In this document: in pieces, positions 55,715 to 64,000 of the stretch | Layout of the letters: the number at the start of each line of letters is the position of its first letter | Numbering within the stretch: the stretch's first letter is position 1 | Assembly: GCF_014066305.1 (NCBI RefSeq) | Contig: NW_023501049.1 | Coordinates: 248,001-312,000, forward strand | Direction of reading: 5' to 3' | DNA length: 64,000 bases | Origin: Letharia columbiana | Lineage: Eukaryota; Ascomycota; Lecanoromycetes; Lecanorales; Parmeliaceae | Program-made: the position numbers and the translations under genes | Notes under the pieces: model-generated | The model's database searches: none | What the model was told of the DNA's origin: nothing | Seen by the model: the letters and a program-made list of their open reading frames with translations, nothing else

Positions 55715-55989
55715 TATTAAATCTAATACGTTATAGGCCTTAACGCTACTTACGCTAAAGCGTTAATATCGTATATTCTATATTAAAATCTCTTTTAGAG
55801 TTTAATTTTAATAACGTATCTTATATGCTTAGAAGCTTGGCGGATATAGATCTACTTTGTATATCTCGAAGTTTTAATATTTCTTAGAGATTAGTTCTAT
55901 TATCAAATATACTATTAAATTCCATAACGATACTACGTCTTTTATAGTCTATGTCTACTAGCTAACCGTCAGTAAACTACGCCCTTATA
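55715..55989 (+). repeat. 3' LTR, 275 bp
   Basis: Same length as the 5' LTR and aligned without gaps. It keeps more CA and TG in places (ATGCTTAGAAGCTTGGCGG, CCATAACG), while other sites are mutated only here, so the two LTRs were hit independently. ATATT follows at 55990-55994. Confidence 0.88.
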
Positions 55990-55994
55990 ATATT
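55990..55994 (+). repeat. Target site duplication ATATT, right
   Basis: Matches 48859-48863 exactly and abuts the TTATA end of the 3' LTR. Confidence 0.7.
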
Positions 55995-58900
55995 CTAACT
56001 CTTTTTATTAAAAGTAATATTGCTATTTTCTTCGCTACTTTTTATATCGATAATATTTCTCTTAATATTTACGTTATAGTTTGCTAAGTTCTTTTTAAAA
56101 AATTACTAGAGAAAGTATAACTTAATAATCTAAAAGCGCGTAGTTTAAGAAGTGAATATAAAGTAAGAATTATAGACTATAAAGGTGTTAAGAGACGAGT
56201 TAATTAAGAAATAAAATACTATATTTAATAACTACTATTCTATTAAGATTAATACGCTATCTTTAAGACTTATAATTTATTTATTTAAGAAGTTTAAAAA
56301 GTATAAGTCTTTATACGTTATATTAATAAAAGAGGAATTAGAATTAATAAGATATATAAGATATTAACTATAGATATAACTTATTCGTTATTAGTAAAAG
56401 ATCTATTAAATATAAATTAATTACTTACTTTATCGAAGATTAAGTTATTAAAGTAATCTATTAATTTTATTAATTTTACTAATTTTAATTTTTAAGTAGT
56501 TCTTAATTAACGTAGCTACTCGATATTAGAAAAAAATATCTTCTAATATTAATAACTTATTTTAGTAAATACTCGATGGCTATAATTCTATATTAAACTT
56601 AATTTTAATTAATATAACTTTCTCGCAATTAGTAAAAGAAGTCTTTCGTTATTAATTATTAATTTATCTCTCTAACTATTTACTAATTAAAGCGTTATAT
56701 TATCTCTATTAATTTTAGATCTTAAGTAAGCTTTAATTATAAATCTCTTAACTTCTAGCTTAAGTATTTATTAGCGACTTATCTCTTTAGATCTTAAGCG
56801 TTAAGATTATTCTTTTTATTTTATTATTTTTAAACTTTAAATAAGATTTAATTAGAAGTTAGCGAGCTTTAGCTAATAGAGATAGAGAATAATATATATT
56901 TAAAATTAATAATAGTGAATTATATATAATATTAGTCTTATCTTATAAATAATAATATATATTTTAATAGGATTTTAATAAAGTAACTAATTAATATATA
57001 CTATTATATATATCGACGCTTACTTCTAACTTTTCTTTAAAAAGAGAAATTAAATTATAGATTCATCTAAGATCTTTAAGCGAGAATTCTAATATAATAT
57101 TAAAAATTAAATTAACGAAAGATAAAGGGTATAATAAATAAATAGATATTTTTAAAAAGATCTAGAATAAATACGAGCGTAATAGTTCGATCTAAGAGGA
57201 GAATTTAAATATAGATATACGATTCTCTTATTTATTTCTTTCTAATTTAGATATATTATAATAACTAGCGTAAATCTATAACTTAAAATCTATTAGAAAT
57301 ATTTTTATATATTAAATATCTATATTAAATTCGTTTTAATTTCTTATAATATCTTATAACTCTCTTCTTATAATTAACTTACTATTATCTCTTATCTAAT
57401 TAAATTTATTTTAAGTAAATAGTATATTAATATAAATAATAATTTAGCTCTTAGTAATAAGTAATAGAATAGACTATTAGATAATATAGCTAATAGATAA
57501 TTCTATTTATTTATTATATATATATATATAAGTAATTTCGACTATAGAGATTTTAATATTAAGAATCTAAATTATATAGTTAATAACATTTTAGATTATA
57601 GCATTAACTACGCCGAAGCGAATTTTAATATCTTTATTACTCTATAAAATTCTAAAATTTAAGATATCGATAATTACTTATTAGTCGATCTTCGAGTATT
57701 TTCTAAGAATCTTAAAAATGTAAAATAGCGATAAGAGACTCGCTATAATCTATATTCCGCGATTAATCTAAATTATAATCTAAATATATAATCGAGATAA
57801 ATCGTTTTTCGCTATTTACGATTTTAGTTAATACGTCGATAACTAGATAAGTAGATAGATTATTAAAAAATATATAAAATATTTTCACATATCTCATCGA
57901 AATAAAGCTATTTTTAAAAGAAATAAGAATAATATTTAAAAAAGTTATAGCGAGAGTAAGAAACTAAAAATCGATATTATTTACGTTTAAAGAGGCTTTT
58001 TATAATAAAAATAATATAGTAGAGAATATTAAAGCTTTCGTAAATATAAGTAATAGATTAAAATCTACTTAAATAAGAGCTAGCTAGCGATTAGATAGAG
58101 CTATAATATAAACTTTATCTTTTATATTTATTCTATAGCTAATATTTATAAACGTTCTTAATTTAGCTTAATTATTATTTACTTCTCGAATTTCTATTAC
58201 GCGAGTTATAATTACGTAGTAAAATAGTAATTAATTAATTAATATAATTTATTCGTATAGAATAAAGATTAATAGCGAATCTAAAAGCCTCTATATAAAA
58301 ATACTTTTATTAAAGAAACTATTTTATCTTTTATAACTTTAAAATAATTAATAATAAAAAGTAAATAAAAGTATAGAGGGCTAAGGTTAATTATTTAAAA
58401 TAAGTATTATTAAGAGCGATATTAGATAATCGAGAATAGCGCTTATTTAATATCGATTATACGAGATTTATATACGATATTTATTTCTCTTACGAAATTT
58501 AAATATATAATATTTAGATAATATTTCGAGAGAACGTAGTACTATTAAAAAGTTAATATTTATTATAGAGTATCGAAATATCTTATATTATATATATATT
58601 ATAAGATATAAATATATTATAAGACTAGAATCGATCTTAAAGCGTTATAATATTTTAGAAAATAAGAGTATTCTAAGGCTAAAATCGATTCTCTAGAGGA
58701 GAGAGAGTATTCTATAATTAAGATTAACTCTAAGAGAATAAAATAGCGTAGAATACTACGATATCTTAGAGGGCGAGAATATTTTAAGATTAAAATCGAT
58801 TTTAAAGGAGGAAAGTATCTTAGAGAATAAGGATATTCTACGATTAAAATTAATTTTAAGAGAATAAAGTAGTGTAGAATACTACGATATCTTAGAGGAT

Positions 58901-61562
58901 AAGAGTATACTAAGACTAAAATCGATTCTAAGAGAAGAGAATACTCTATAACTAAGATTAATTCTAGAAGTAAAGGATAGCGTAGAATATTACGAATAGC
59001 TTAGGGGGTGAGAATACTCTACGAATATTTCGAGTATATAAAAAGTCTTTTAAGATTTAGTCTTTAGAAAGGTTATTTATATAATTTATTTATATTTCTC
59101 TATTCTAATAGTAGTCTAAAAACTAAATTAAAATAAGTATTAGCGAGATATTAAAATATTATAATTTTCGATATTCTAAAGTAAGCGATTTTTCTTTTAC
59201 TCTTTATAATAATTCGCTAGTAAATAGTCTTAAGTATTTAACTAATTAGTCTTTTAGTATAATATCGAGATAATATTATAATATATCGATTTAATATAAT
59301 ATTATATCGATTAATTATTAAGAGTTAGTATTCTATTATTAATTATAAAACGTCTAGAATACTTAGAGACTTCTTATTATATCTATTTCGAAATATTAAT
59401 AAAATACGCTATTACTTAATATTAATAATATTATAATATATAGTATTCTCTTAAAATTTAATTTAAATTTATATTCTATAAAATTTAATATATAAGCGTA
59501 TAATATATTTATTAAGATACGCTTTTTTTAATAAATGAATAGAGTATAAGCTATCTTAAATAAAACTATATATCGAGATTTATAAGTTCTATATCTCTGA
59601 GATTAATCTTAAATATATTTAATTACTACTATAAAATCTTCGTAATTAACTAAAGTTTATCTTCTAGATTATAAACCTCTATTTAAAATTTCTTAACTAT
59701 ATCGCGATAGTATTTTTTTAAATTAATCTTTAACCTCTTAGATTTTCTTTTTAAATCTACGTTATAAAGCTTTAGCTTCTCTTCTAAGCTAAATATCTAG
59801 ATTATTAATATTACGCTTAAGATCGATATATTTTTACTAAACTAATTCGTAGTTATATTTAAAAATTTAAGTATCTTCTATCGAAGGTTCTATCGATTAT
59901 TAAAATTTAAGATTTTAAGATATTAAAGCTTATTTTCTCTATTAGTAAATAATTAGATCTAATTATTATTAGAGATATATCTTTATTAAACTATCTAACT
60001 CTCTTAATTTCTTTTAATATTATCTTTACTATTATACGCTTTTAAGATTTAGAATATAATATATAAATACTCTCTAACAAAAAGTCTAATATAATTAACT
60101 CTACGACTCTCGAAAGAGTGGTTAAAAAATTATTAATAACTTTAATAATAATTAATAAAGTAAGCGTCTAGTTTATAATTAGCTAAACGTTATAAAAAGA
60201 TTAAAGTAATAAAATATATCTTCGCTTAATAAATATAAAGAATAGAGAGTTATCGATAGAATAGATATTATAAGAAGATTATATTAAGCGATAAATATTA
60301 TAATAAAATAAAGAAGAATAATTAATATCTAAAGCGGGATTTTTATCTTCGCGAGCTACTTTAATCGAGCTATTCTTAATCTTCTTAGCTCTTTTAATCT
60401 CGTCTTAAGTATTCTAAGTAGCTTTATAGATTAGAAAATTAATTATAGATATAATCTTTATAGAATACTTATTAAGTATTAATATATATATGAAATTCTA
60501 GCTAATTTCAAGCTCTAAATCTTTAAAATCAAGAATTTCGATTATATTAATCGACGAGGTTACGATATTCAATTTAGTCGAATTTTATTAATTATTAATT
60601 TTAGACTTAATTTTAAAGAAGTTTTTATTTATAGATACGACGTAATTATAATTAGACTTTTTATATAAAATTATATTCGCGAGAGTCTCGCGATATAAGT
60701 TAGCACTCTAAATATTAGCCTTAATAGAGAACTTATTATAAAATATTATTATAAGAATATTACTTTCGTAATAGTTAATAATATTATTACTTATTTATAT
60801 ATTATTATTAATTCTTATAATATTAAAAAGCGATAACGCGTCGATAGCGATAAGAATAATATTATTATCTTTTATCTCTAATAAATTAAAGAAGTCGTTA
60901 TTATAGATAAAAGCGCTTATTTAATTATTTATAATTATAAGACTTCTCGATAGCGAGATAAAATTCTTATTAATCTAGAAATTTAAGTAAGGAGAAAGAA
61001 ATTTTTAGAGAAAGAGAAGTAATAAGAAAAGGAGTTACTTTATATACTTTCTATTATAATTTATTACGTCTTAATTAAACTAAAAAAAAATAAACTTTTA
61101 AGATTAATTAGAAGAGTGCTTTAATCTTATCTTACTTAATAGATTATAATTAAAATTCTAGAATTTAATAAAGTAATCTTATAGTTAACTATATATCGAA
61201 TTTATCTTCTATTATTAGATTTAGTATTCTTTAATTCTTTATAAAATAAGATTTCGTAGTAAGATTATATATTAATCGATTATAGTAAGATTAGATTAAT
61301 ATATATAAGTATAATAGCACTTAGCCTTTCATTTATATTACTATAAATTCGATCTTTAAAAATTATCTTATCTAAGATATAAGCTTTAATAATTTTACTT
61401 TCTTCGATATTAAAAGTATATTATATTATTATAATATTAATATTATTATAATTAGAGTAATAATTAAAGATAATAAGATATTTCCGCTATCTTTATATAA
61501 AAAAATTAAATCTTATATCGTAAATAGAGATATTCTTAAGCGATTAATAGATATTATAATTA
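55995..61562. repeat. RIP-degraded DNA, no recognisable gene
   Basis: AT-rich with the same CpA/TpG depletion and closed frames, and a GC level similar to that of the 39-48 kb stretch. Apart from the minisatellite at 58620-59030 I see no structured feature and cannot name any protein relic. Confidence 0.6.
58620..59030. repeat. Degenerate minisatellite, 110-126-bp period, about 3.5 copies
   Basis: The strings (A)AAATCGATT, TAAGATTAA(T/C)TCTA, AGCGTAGAATA(C/T)TACGA and TATCTTAGAGG recur in the same order. AAATCGATT begins near 58682, 58792 and 58918, with a partial copy (TCGATCTTAAAGCG) before 58682. Changes between copies are largely transitions plus small indels. The array also contains a shorter internal repetition (GAATACTCTA, GAGTATTCTA). 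Confidence 0.7.
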
Positions 61563-61567
61563 GAAAT
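61563..61567 (+). repeat. Target site duplication GAAAT, left
   Basis: GAAAT directly before the TGTAAG start of the GC-rich element, repeated exactly after its end at 62338-62342. Confidence 0.9.
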
Positions 61568-61708
61568 TGTAAGGGCGTGATCGCTCTAACAGTCTACAGC
61601 GGGGGTATAGCAGGCCCTTATAGGGCCAAATAGGGCGTATCGGCCATGAAGCGCGATACCCCCGATCCTTTTGGCCTATGGCCTAGTAGTAGCCGAATCA
61701 TTCTTACA
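61568..61708 (+). repeat. 5' LTR of the TRIM-like element, 141 bp
   Basis: Aligns end to end with 62197-62337 with six differences, all transitions (about 4%). It contains TGGCCTAGTAG at 61679-61689, close to a Pol III A box, and a short ATG frame of no apparent significance. Confidence 0.9.
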
Positions 61709-61826
61709 ACTATATCGCGCTGAAATTTCGGGGCTTAGCTAACCCCGGGAAGGCTAGCCACTACGGGGTGTATCCGCTGATTTTGAGGGTTCGAGCCCGT
61801 CATATACGGGGCGAAAAACATTTTTT
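61679..61826 (+). promoter_or_regulatory. Candidate Pol III A box, B box and T6 terminator
   Basis: TGGCCTAGTAG (61679-61689) matches the A-box consensus TRGYNNARNNG. GGTTCGAGCCC (61788-61798) matches the B-box core GWTCRANNC. TTTTTT lies at 61821-61826, a normal Pol III stop. The A-B spacing of about 100 bp is longer than in most tRNA genes. The B box sits in a T-arm-like hairpin with one mismatched pair, but no cloverleaf can be drawn, so this is not a tRNA gene. Function is inferred only. Confidence 0.35.
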
Positions 61827-61898
61827 CAGAGGGCAAAAAGTTCCAGATTTATCGGGTACCGGCTCCCAGGAGCGATACAGTTCTGTGCCCTAAGGCTT

Positions 61899-62070
61899 TC
61901 GGTACACGTGTACCGAGGCACATACCCCGAAAGGGTCCCTATAACGTATCTCATGTCCCATAGGGACCTCTAAGGCAAGCAATCTCGGTACACAAGTACC
62001 GAGGCACATACCCCGAAAGGGTCCCTATAACGTATCTTATATCCCATAGGGACCTCTAAGATAAGAAGTC
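61899..62070. repeat. 86-bp tandem duplication inside the TRIM-like element
   Basis: Two copies, 61899-61984 and 61985-62070, are nearly identical for their first 70 bases. Copy 1 opens with the perfect 14-bp palindrome GGTACACGTGTACC (61901-61914). In copy 2 the centre has changed to GGTACACAAGTACC. Each copy also contains GTCCCTAT...ATAGGGAC (61935-61967 in copy 1), an 8-bp-arm hairpin. Differences between copies are mostly transitions. Confidence 0.9.
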
Positions 62071-62161
62071 CCGGACAACCGGGCAAGGGTGGCGCACTAC
62101 GCTCCAAGTCGGCTCTATGAGGGCCGCTGGTCAAGGCAAAGCCCTCGAATCAGTTCTTTTT

Positions 62162-62183
62162 AGGGCCGCGAGAACGCGGCCTT
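62162..62183 (+). other. GC hairpin before the polypurine tract
   Basis: GGCCGCG (62164-62170), loop AGAA, CGCGGCC (62175-62181), extendable by a G-T pair and an A-T pair, directly upstream of the purine tract. It could be an RNA structure used for packaging or 3' end formation. That is inference. Confidence 0.6.
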
Positions 62184-62192
62184 AAGGGGGGA
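62184..62192 (+). other. Polypurine tract of the TRIM-like element
   Basis: AAGGGGGGA, four bases before the 3' LTR at 62197, the expected plus-strand primer position. Confidence 0.7.
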
Positions 62193-62196
62193 TAGT

Positions 62197-62337
62197 TGTA
62201 AAGGCGTGATCGCTCTAACAGCCTACAGCGGGGGTATAGCAGGCCCTTATAGGGTCAAATAGGGCGTATCGGCCATGAAGCGCGATACCTCCGATCCTTT
62301 TAGCCTATGGCCTAGTAGTAGCCGAATCATTCTCACA
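62197..62337 (+). repeat. 3' LTR of the TRIM-like element, 141 bp
   Basis: Starts TGTAAAGG and ends TCTCACA. The six transitions from the 5' LTR include sites in CpA/TpG context (TTGG to TTAG) and sites outside it (CCC to CTC), so they are not purely RIP-like. Confidence 0.9.
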
Positions 62338-62342
62338 GAAAT
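62338..62342 (+). repeat. Target site duplication GAAAT, right
   Basis: Exact copy of 61563-61567. Confidence 0.9.
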
Positions 62343-64000
62343 ATATATATTAAGAAATTCTATTTAGAATATTAGCGCTATATAATAAGTATAAAAACTA
62401 TCTTTCTTCTATTCTTAAGTTTTTAACTAATTAATATTATATAGTTATTACATCTTTAACTTTTAGCGATAAGAGATAGATAAAGCTAAAAGAAATAAGT
62501 TAAAATTTAGCGTTATTTAATATATAATAAATATTAATCTACTCTTATAAATCTAACTAATAAAACTTACTTTATTTAAATATTAAATATAAAGAGAGTA
62601 TAACGTTAATATATAGATATGAAATATAATAATATAAGAGCTATAGAATATATAATTAGTCGATAATAATAAATATATAAACCCCTTAACTAACTCTATC
62701 TTTTTATTCTTAAAATCTATTATTTTCTCTTATTTATTATAATTTAATCTTATAGCGTAATAAGTACTTAATCTAATATATATTTCTAATAGCTTTTTAA
62801 TTTAACTCGTTACTATTATTTTATCTAATAGCGACTTTTATTTAATCTTAGCGAATTATTATTTAAGCTCTAAAATTCGCTTTAAATTTAATATAATTAA
62901 CTTAACGAGTAGTATAGATAATTAAAAAATATTCTCTATATATAAGATTACTCTAATTTATTATTAGTAAATTCTATTATAATTAATAATAGTAAGAGAG
63001 CTTTAAATCTTTTTAATCTATTAAATCTAGATTTATTAAATAGAGTTAATAATTTATAATATAATATTAATAAATTATAGCGTATACTCTAGATTAAGTA
63101 GAATAAGAATAAAGATCTTCTTTAATAGAAAAATAAGCTTATTAGATAGAATAAAAATCTTCTTAATATATAAGAGTAAGAAGAAATATAAGAGTATCGA
63201 TATCTATATAAATTCTATAAGATCGAAAAATAAGATTAACTTTAATAGAAAGAGTCGTTTAATCTTTTAATATAGGAAAAAGAGTAAGTTAAGACGTTAA
63301 GGCGTCGATTAGATAGCGAGCTTACTATTATTAAAACGACGATAAGACTTCTTTAATAACGCTAGATATCTAAATATCTAATATATCGAGAGGCGATATA
63401 TTACGAGATTATATAATACGGATATTAATTCTATAATTCTTATTTTTATCCTCTAATATTAGAAGTAAAACGTCAAAGAGACTATTTAGATAATATCTTA
63501 TTTATTAAATATATTTAAATAATCTAAATAGAGAATTTATTTATTAAGATGTATAAGAACCTAATAAACTATCGTTTAAAGAAGAATAATCTACACAAAC
63601 TAGATTTATTAGAGCTTTAGTCGCGATAGATTAAATATAGAAATTTTATAAAAGTATAGTCTTTAATATAGAGAATATACTTGTCTTATACTATATTAGA
63701 AAATAAAAAATAATTTAATAATTTCTCTCTAAATGAAGACTTCTTTTAATAATTTAATTAGCTAGAAATTAAAACTATAAAAACATATATATAAGTAATT
63801 ATATATCGATTTTTTAATTATACTTCTAATATTTATCTTTTTAAATTTTAGAAGAGAGTTATTTTTACGCTACTATCTTCTTAATAGTATTAATTATTAC
63901 TTAATATAATTTTTTAAAATTGTATATATTAGCGTATCTCGATTTATATAAAAAATATAAGATATTTATTAGAGATAATATTATAATATATTTAATTACG
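62343..64000. repeat. RIP-degraded DNA, no recognisable gene
   Basis: The composition returns abruptly to AT-rich with CpA/TpG depletion right after the TRIM-like element. All frames are closed and no repeat structure stands out. It is probably the continuation of the element or heterochromatin interrupted at 61567. Confidence 0.6.

Larger units (their letters stand above)
48864..55989 (+). mobile_element. Ty3/gypsy LTR retrotransposon, chromovirus type, RIP-inactivated
   Basis: A complete element of 7126 bp with two 275-bp LTRs, 5-bp target duplication, gag, pol (protease, reverse transcriptase, RNase H, integrase, chromodomain order) and a polypurine tract. The domain order with integrase after RNase H defines Ty3/gypsy, and the chromodomain places it among chromoviruses. 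Every protein is interrupted by TAA or TAG and several catalytic residues are changed by C-to-T or G-to-A mutation, so it cannot move by itself. Almost no indels are needed to follow pol, so inactivation was by point mutation rather than slow decay. About 1.7 kb between pol and the 3' LTR is unassigned. Confidence 0.93.
61568..62337. mobile_element. TRIM-like non-autonomous LTR element, GC-rich, not RIPped
   Basis: A 770-bp element flanked by GAAAT target duplications. It has 141-bp direct terminal repeats that begin TGTA and end (T/C)ACA, and a purine run AAGGGGGGA just before the 3' repeat. These are the marks of an LTR retrotransposon. The 488-bp interior has no long open frame, so it must depend on enzymes from another element, like TRIM elements. 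It is sharply GC-richer than its surroundings (35 of 60 bases from 61861 against 13 of 60 from 62461) and keeps normal CA and TG. It entered after RIP of the region or is too short to trigger RIP. The purine tract and LTR order suggest plus-strand orientation. No classical tRNA primer site follows the 5' LTR. Confidence 0.88.

Noticed and set aside
61771..61820. Hammerhead ribozyme (CTGA...GAAA), as in retrozymes
   Set aside because: The core CUGANGA is not present and the stems do not fit.
61741..61826. tRNA gene around GGTTCGAGCCC
   Set aside because: The T-arm-like hairpin has a mismatched pair and no acceptor, D or anticodon arms can be placed.
1..64000. Mitochondrial or AT-rich protist origin
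   Set aside because: CpG is retained while CpA/TpG are missing, repeats differ by transitions, and a nuclear chromovirus with in-frame TAA/TAG is present. This fits fungal nuclear RIP better.
1..64000. Telomeric repeats
   Set aside because: No TTAGGG or CCCTAA arrays are present at either end.

Overview
The window reads as part of a large, gene-empty, AT-rich repeat block from a filamentous ascomycete (Pezizomycotina). It appears to have been destroyed by repeat-induced point mutation (RIP). CpA and TpG are almost absent while TpA is very common and CpG survives. Where two copies of a repeat can be compared, they differ overwhelmingly by C/T and G/A transitions. ATG and TGA both contain TpG, so start codons are nearly erased and in-frame stops are almost always TAA or TAG. 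I see no intact protein-coding gene, rRNA or tRNA gene.

Layout. (1) 1-19480: RIP-degraded DNA with no identifiable gene, an inverted repeat near 13.7 kb and a less mutated MITE-like element at 17213-17559. (2) 19481-19886: 406 bp containing no G or C. (3) About 19.9-38.9 kb: a still more AT-extreme block (some 60-base lines hold a single G/C). It carries a dispersed 12-bp motif, four tandem arrays (92, about 275, 24 and 21 bp periods) and a pair of 0.69-kb direct repeats. (4) 39.1-48.86 kb: RIP-degraded DNA of the more usual kind. (5) 48864-55989: a full-length Ty3/gypsy chromovirus-type LTR retrotransposon with 275-bp LTRs and an ATATT target duplication. Its gag, protease, RT, RNase H, integrase and chromodomain can all still be followed, but stops and catalytic-residue changes have killed it. 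(6) 55995-61562: RIP-degraded DNA with a minisatellite at 58.6-59.0 kb. (7) 61568-62337: a 770-bp GC-rich, essentially un-RIPped, non-coding LTR element of TRIM type with 141-bp LTRs and a GAAAT target duplication. (8) 62343-64000: RIP-degraded DNA.

How it fits together. Successive transposons appear to have accumulated and been mutated by RIP, giving heterochromatin of the kind found at centromeres or in AT-isochores. The small TRIM-like element either arrived after the last RIP cycle or is too short to trigger RIP. It is the most unusual feature here: it has a candidate Pol III A box, B box and T6 terminator, an 86-bp tandem duplication built of palindromes, and a GC hairpin next to its polypurine tract. 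All assignments come from reading the sequence. No database search or computed statistic supports them.
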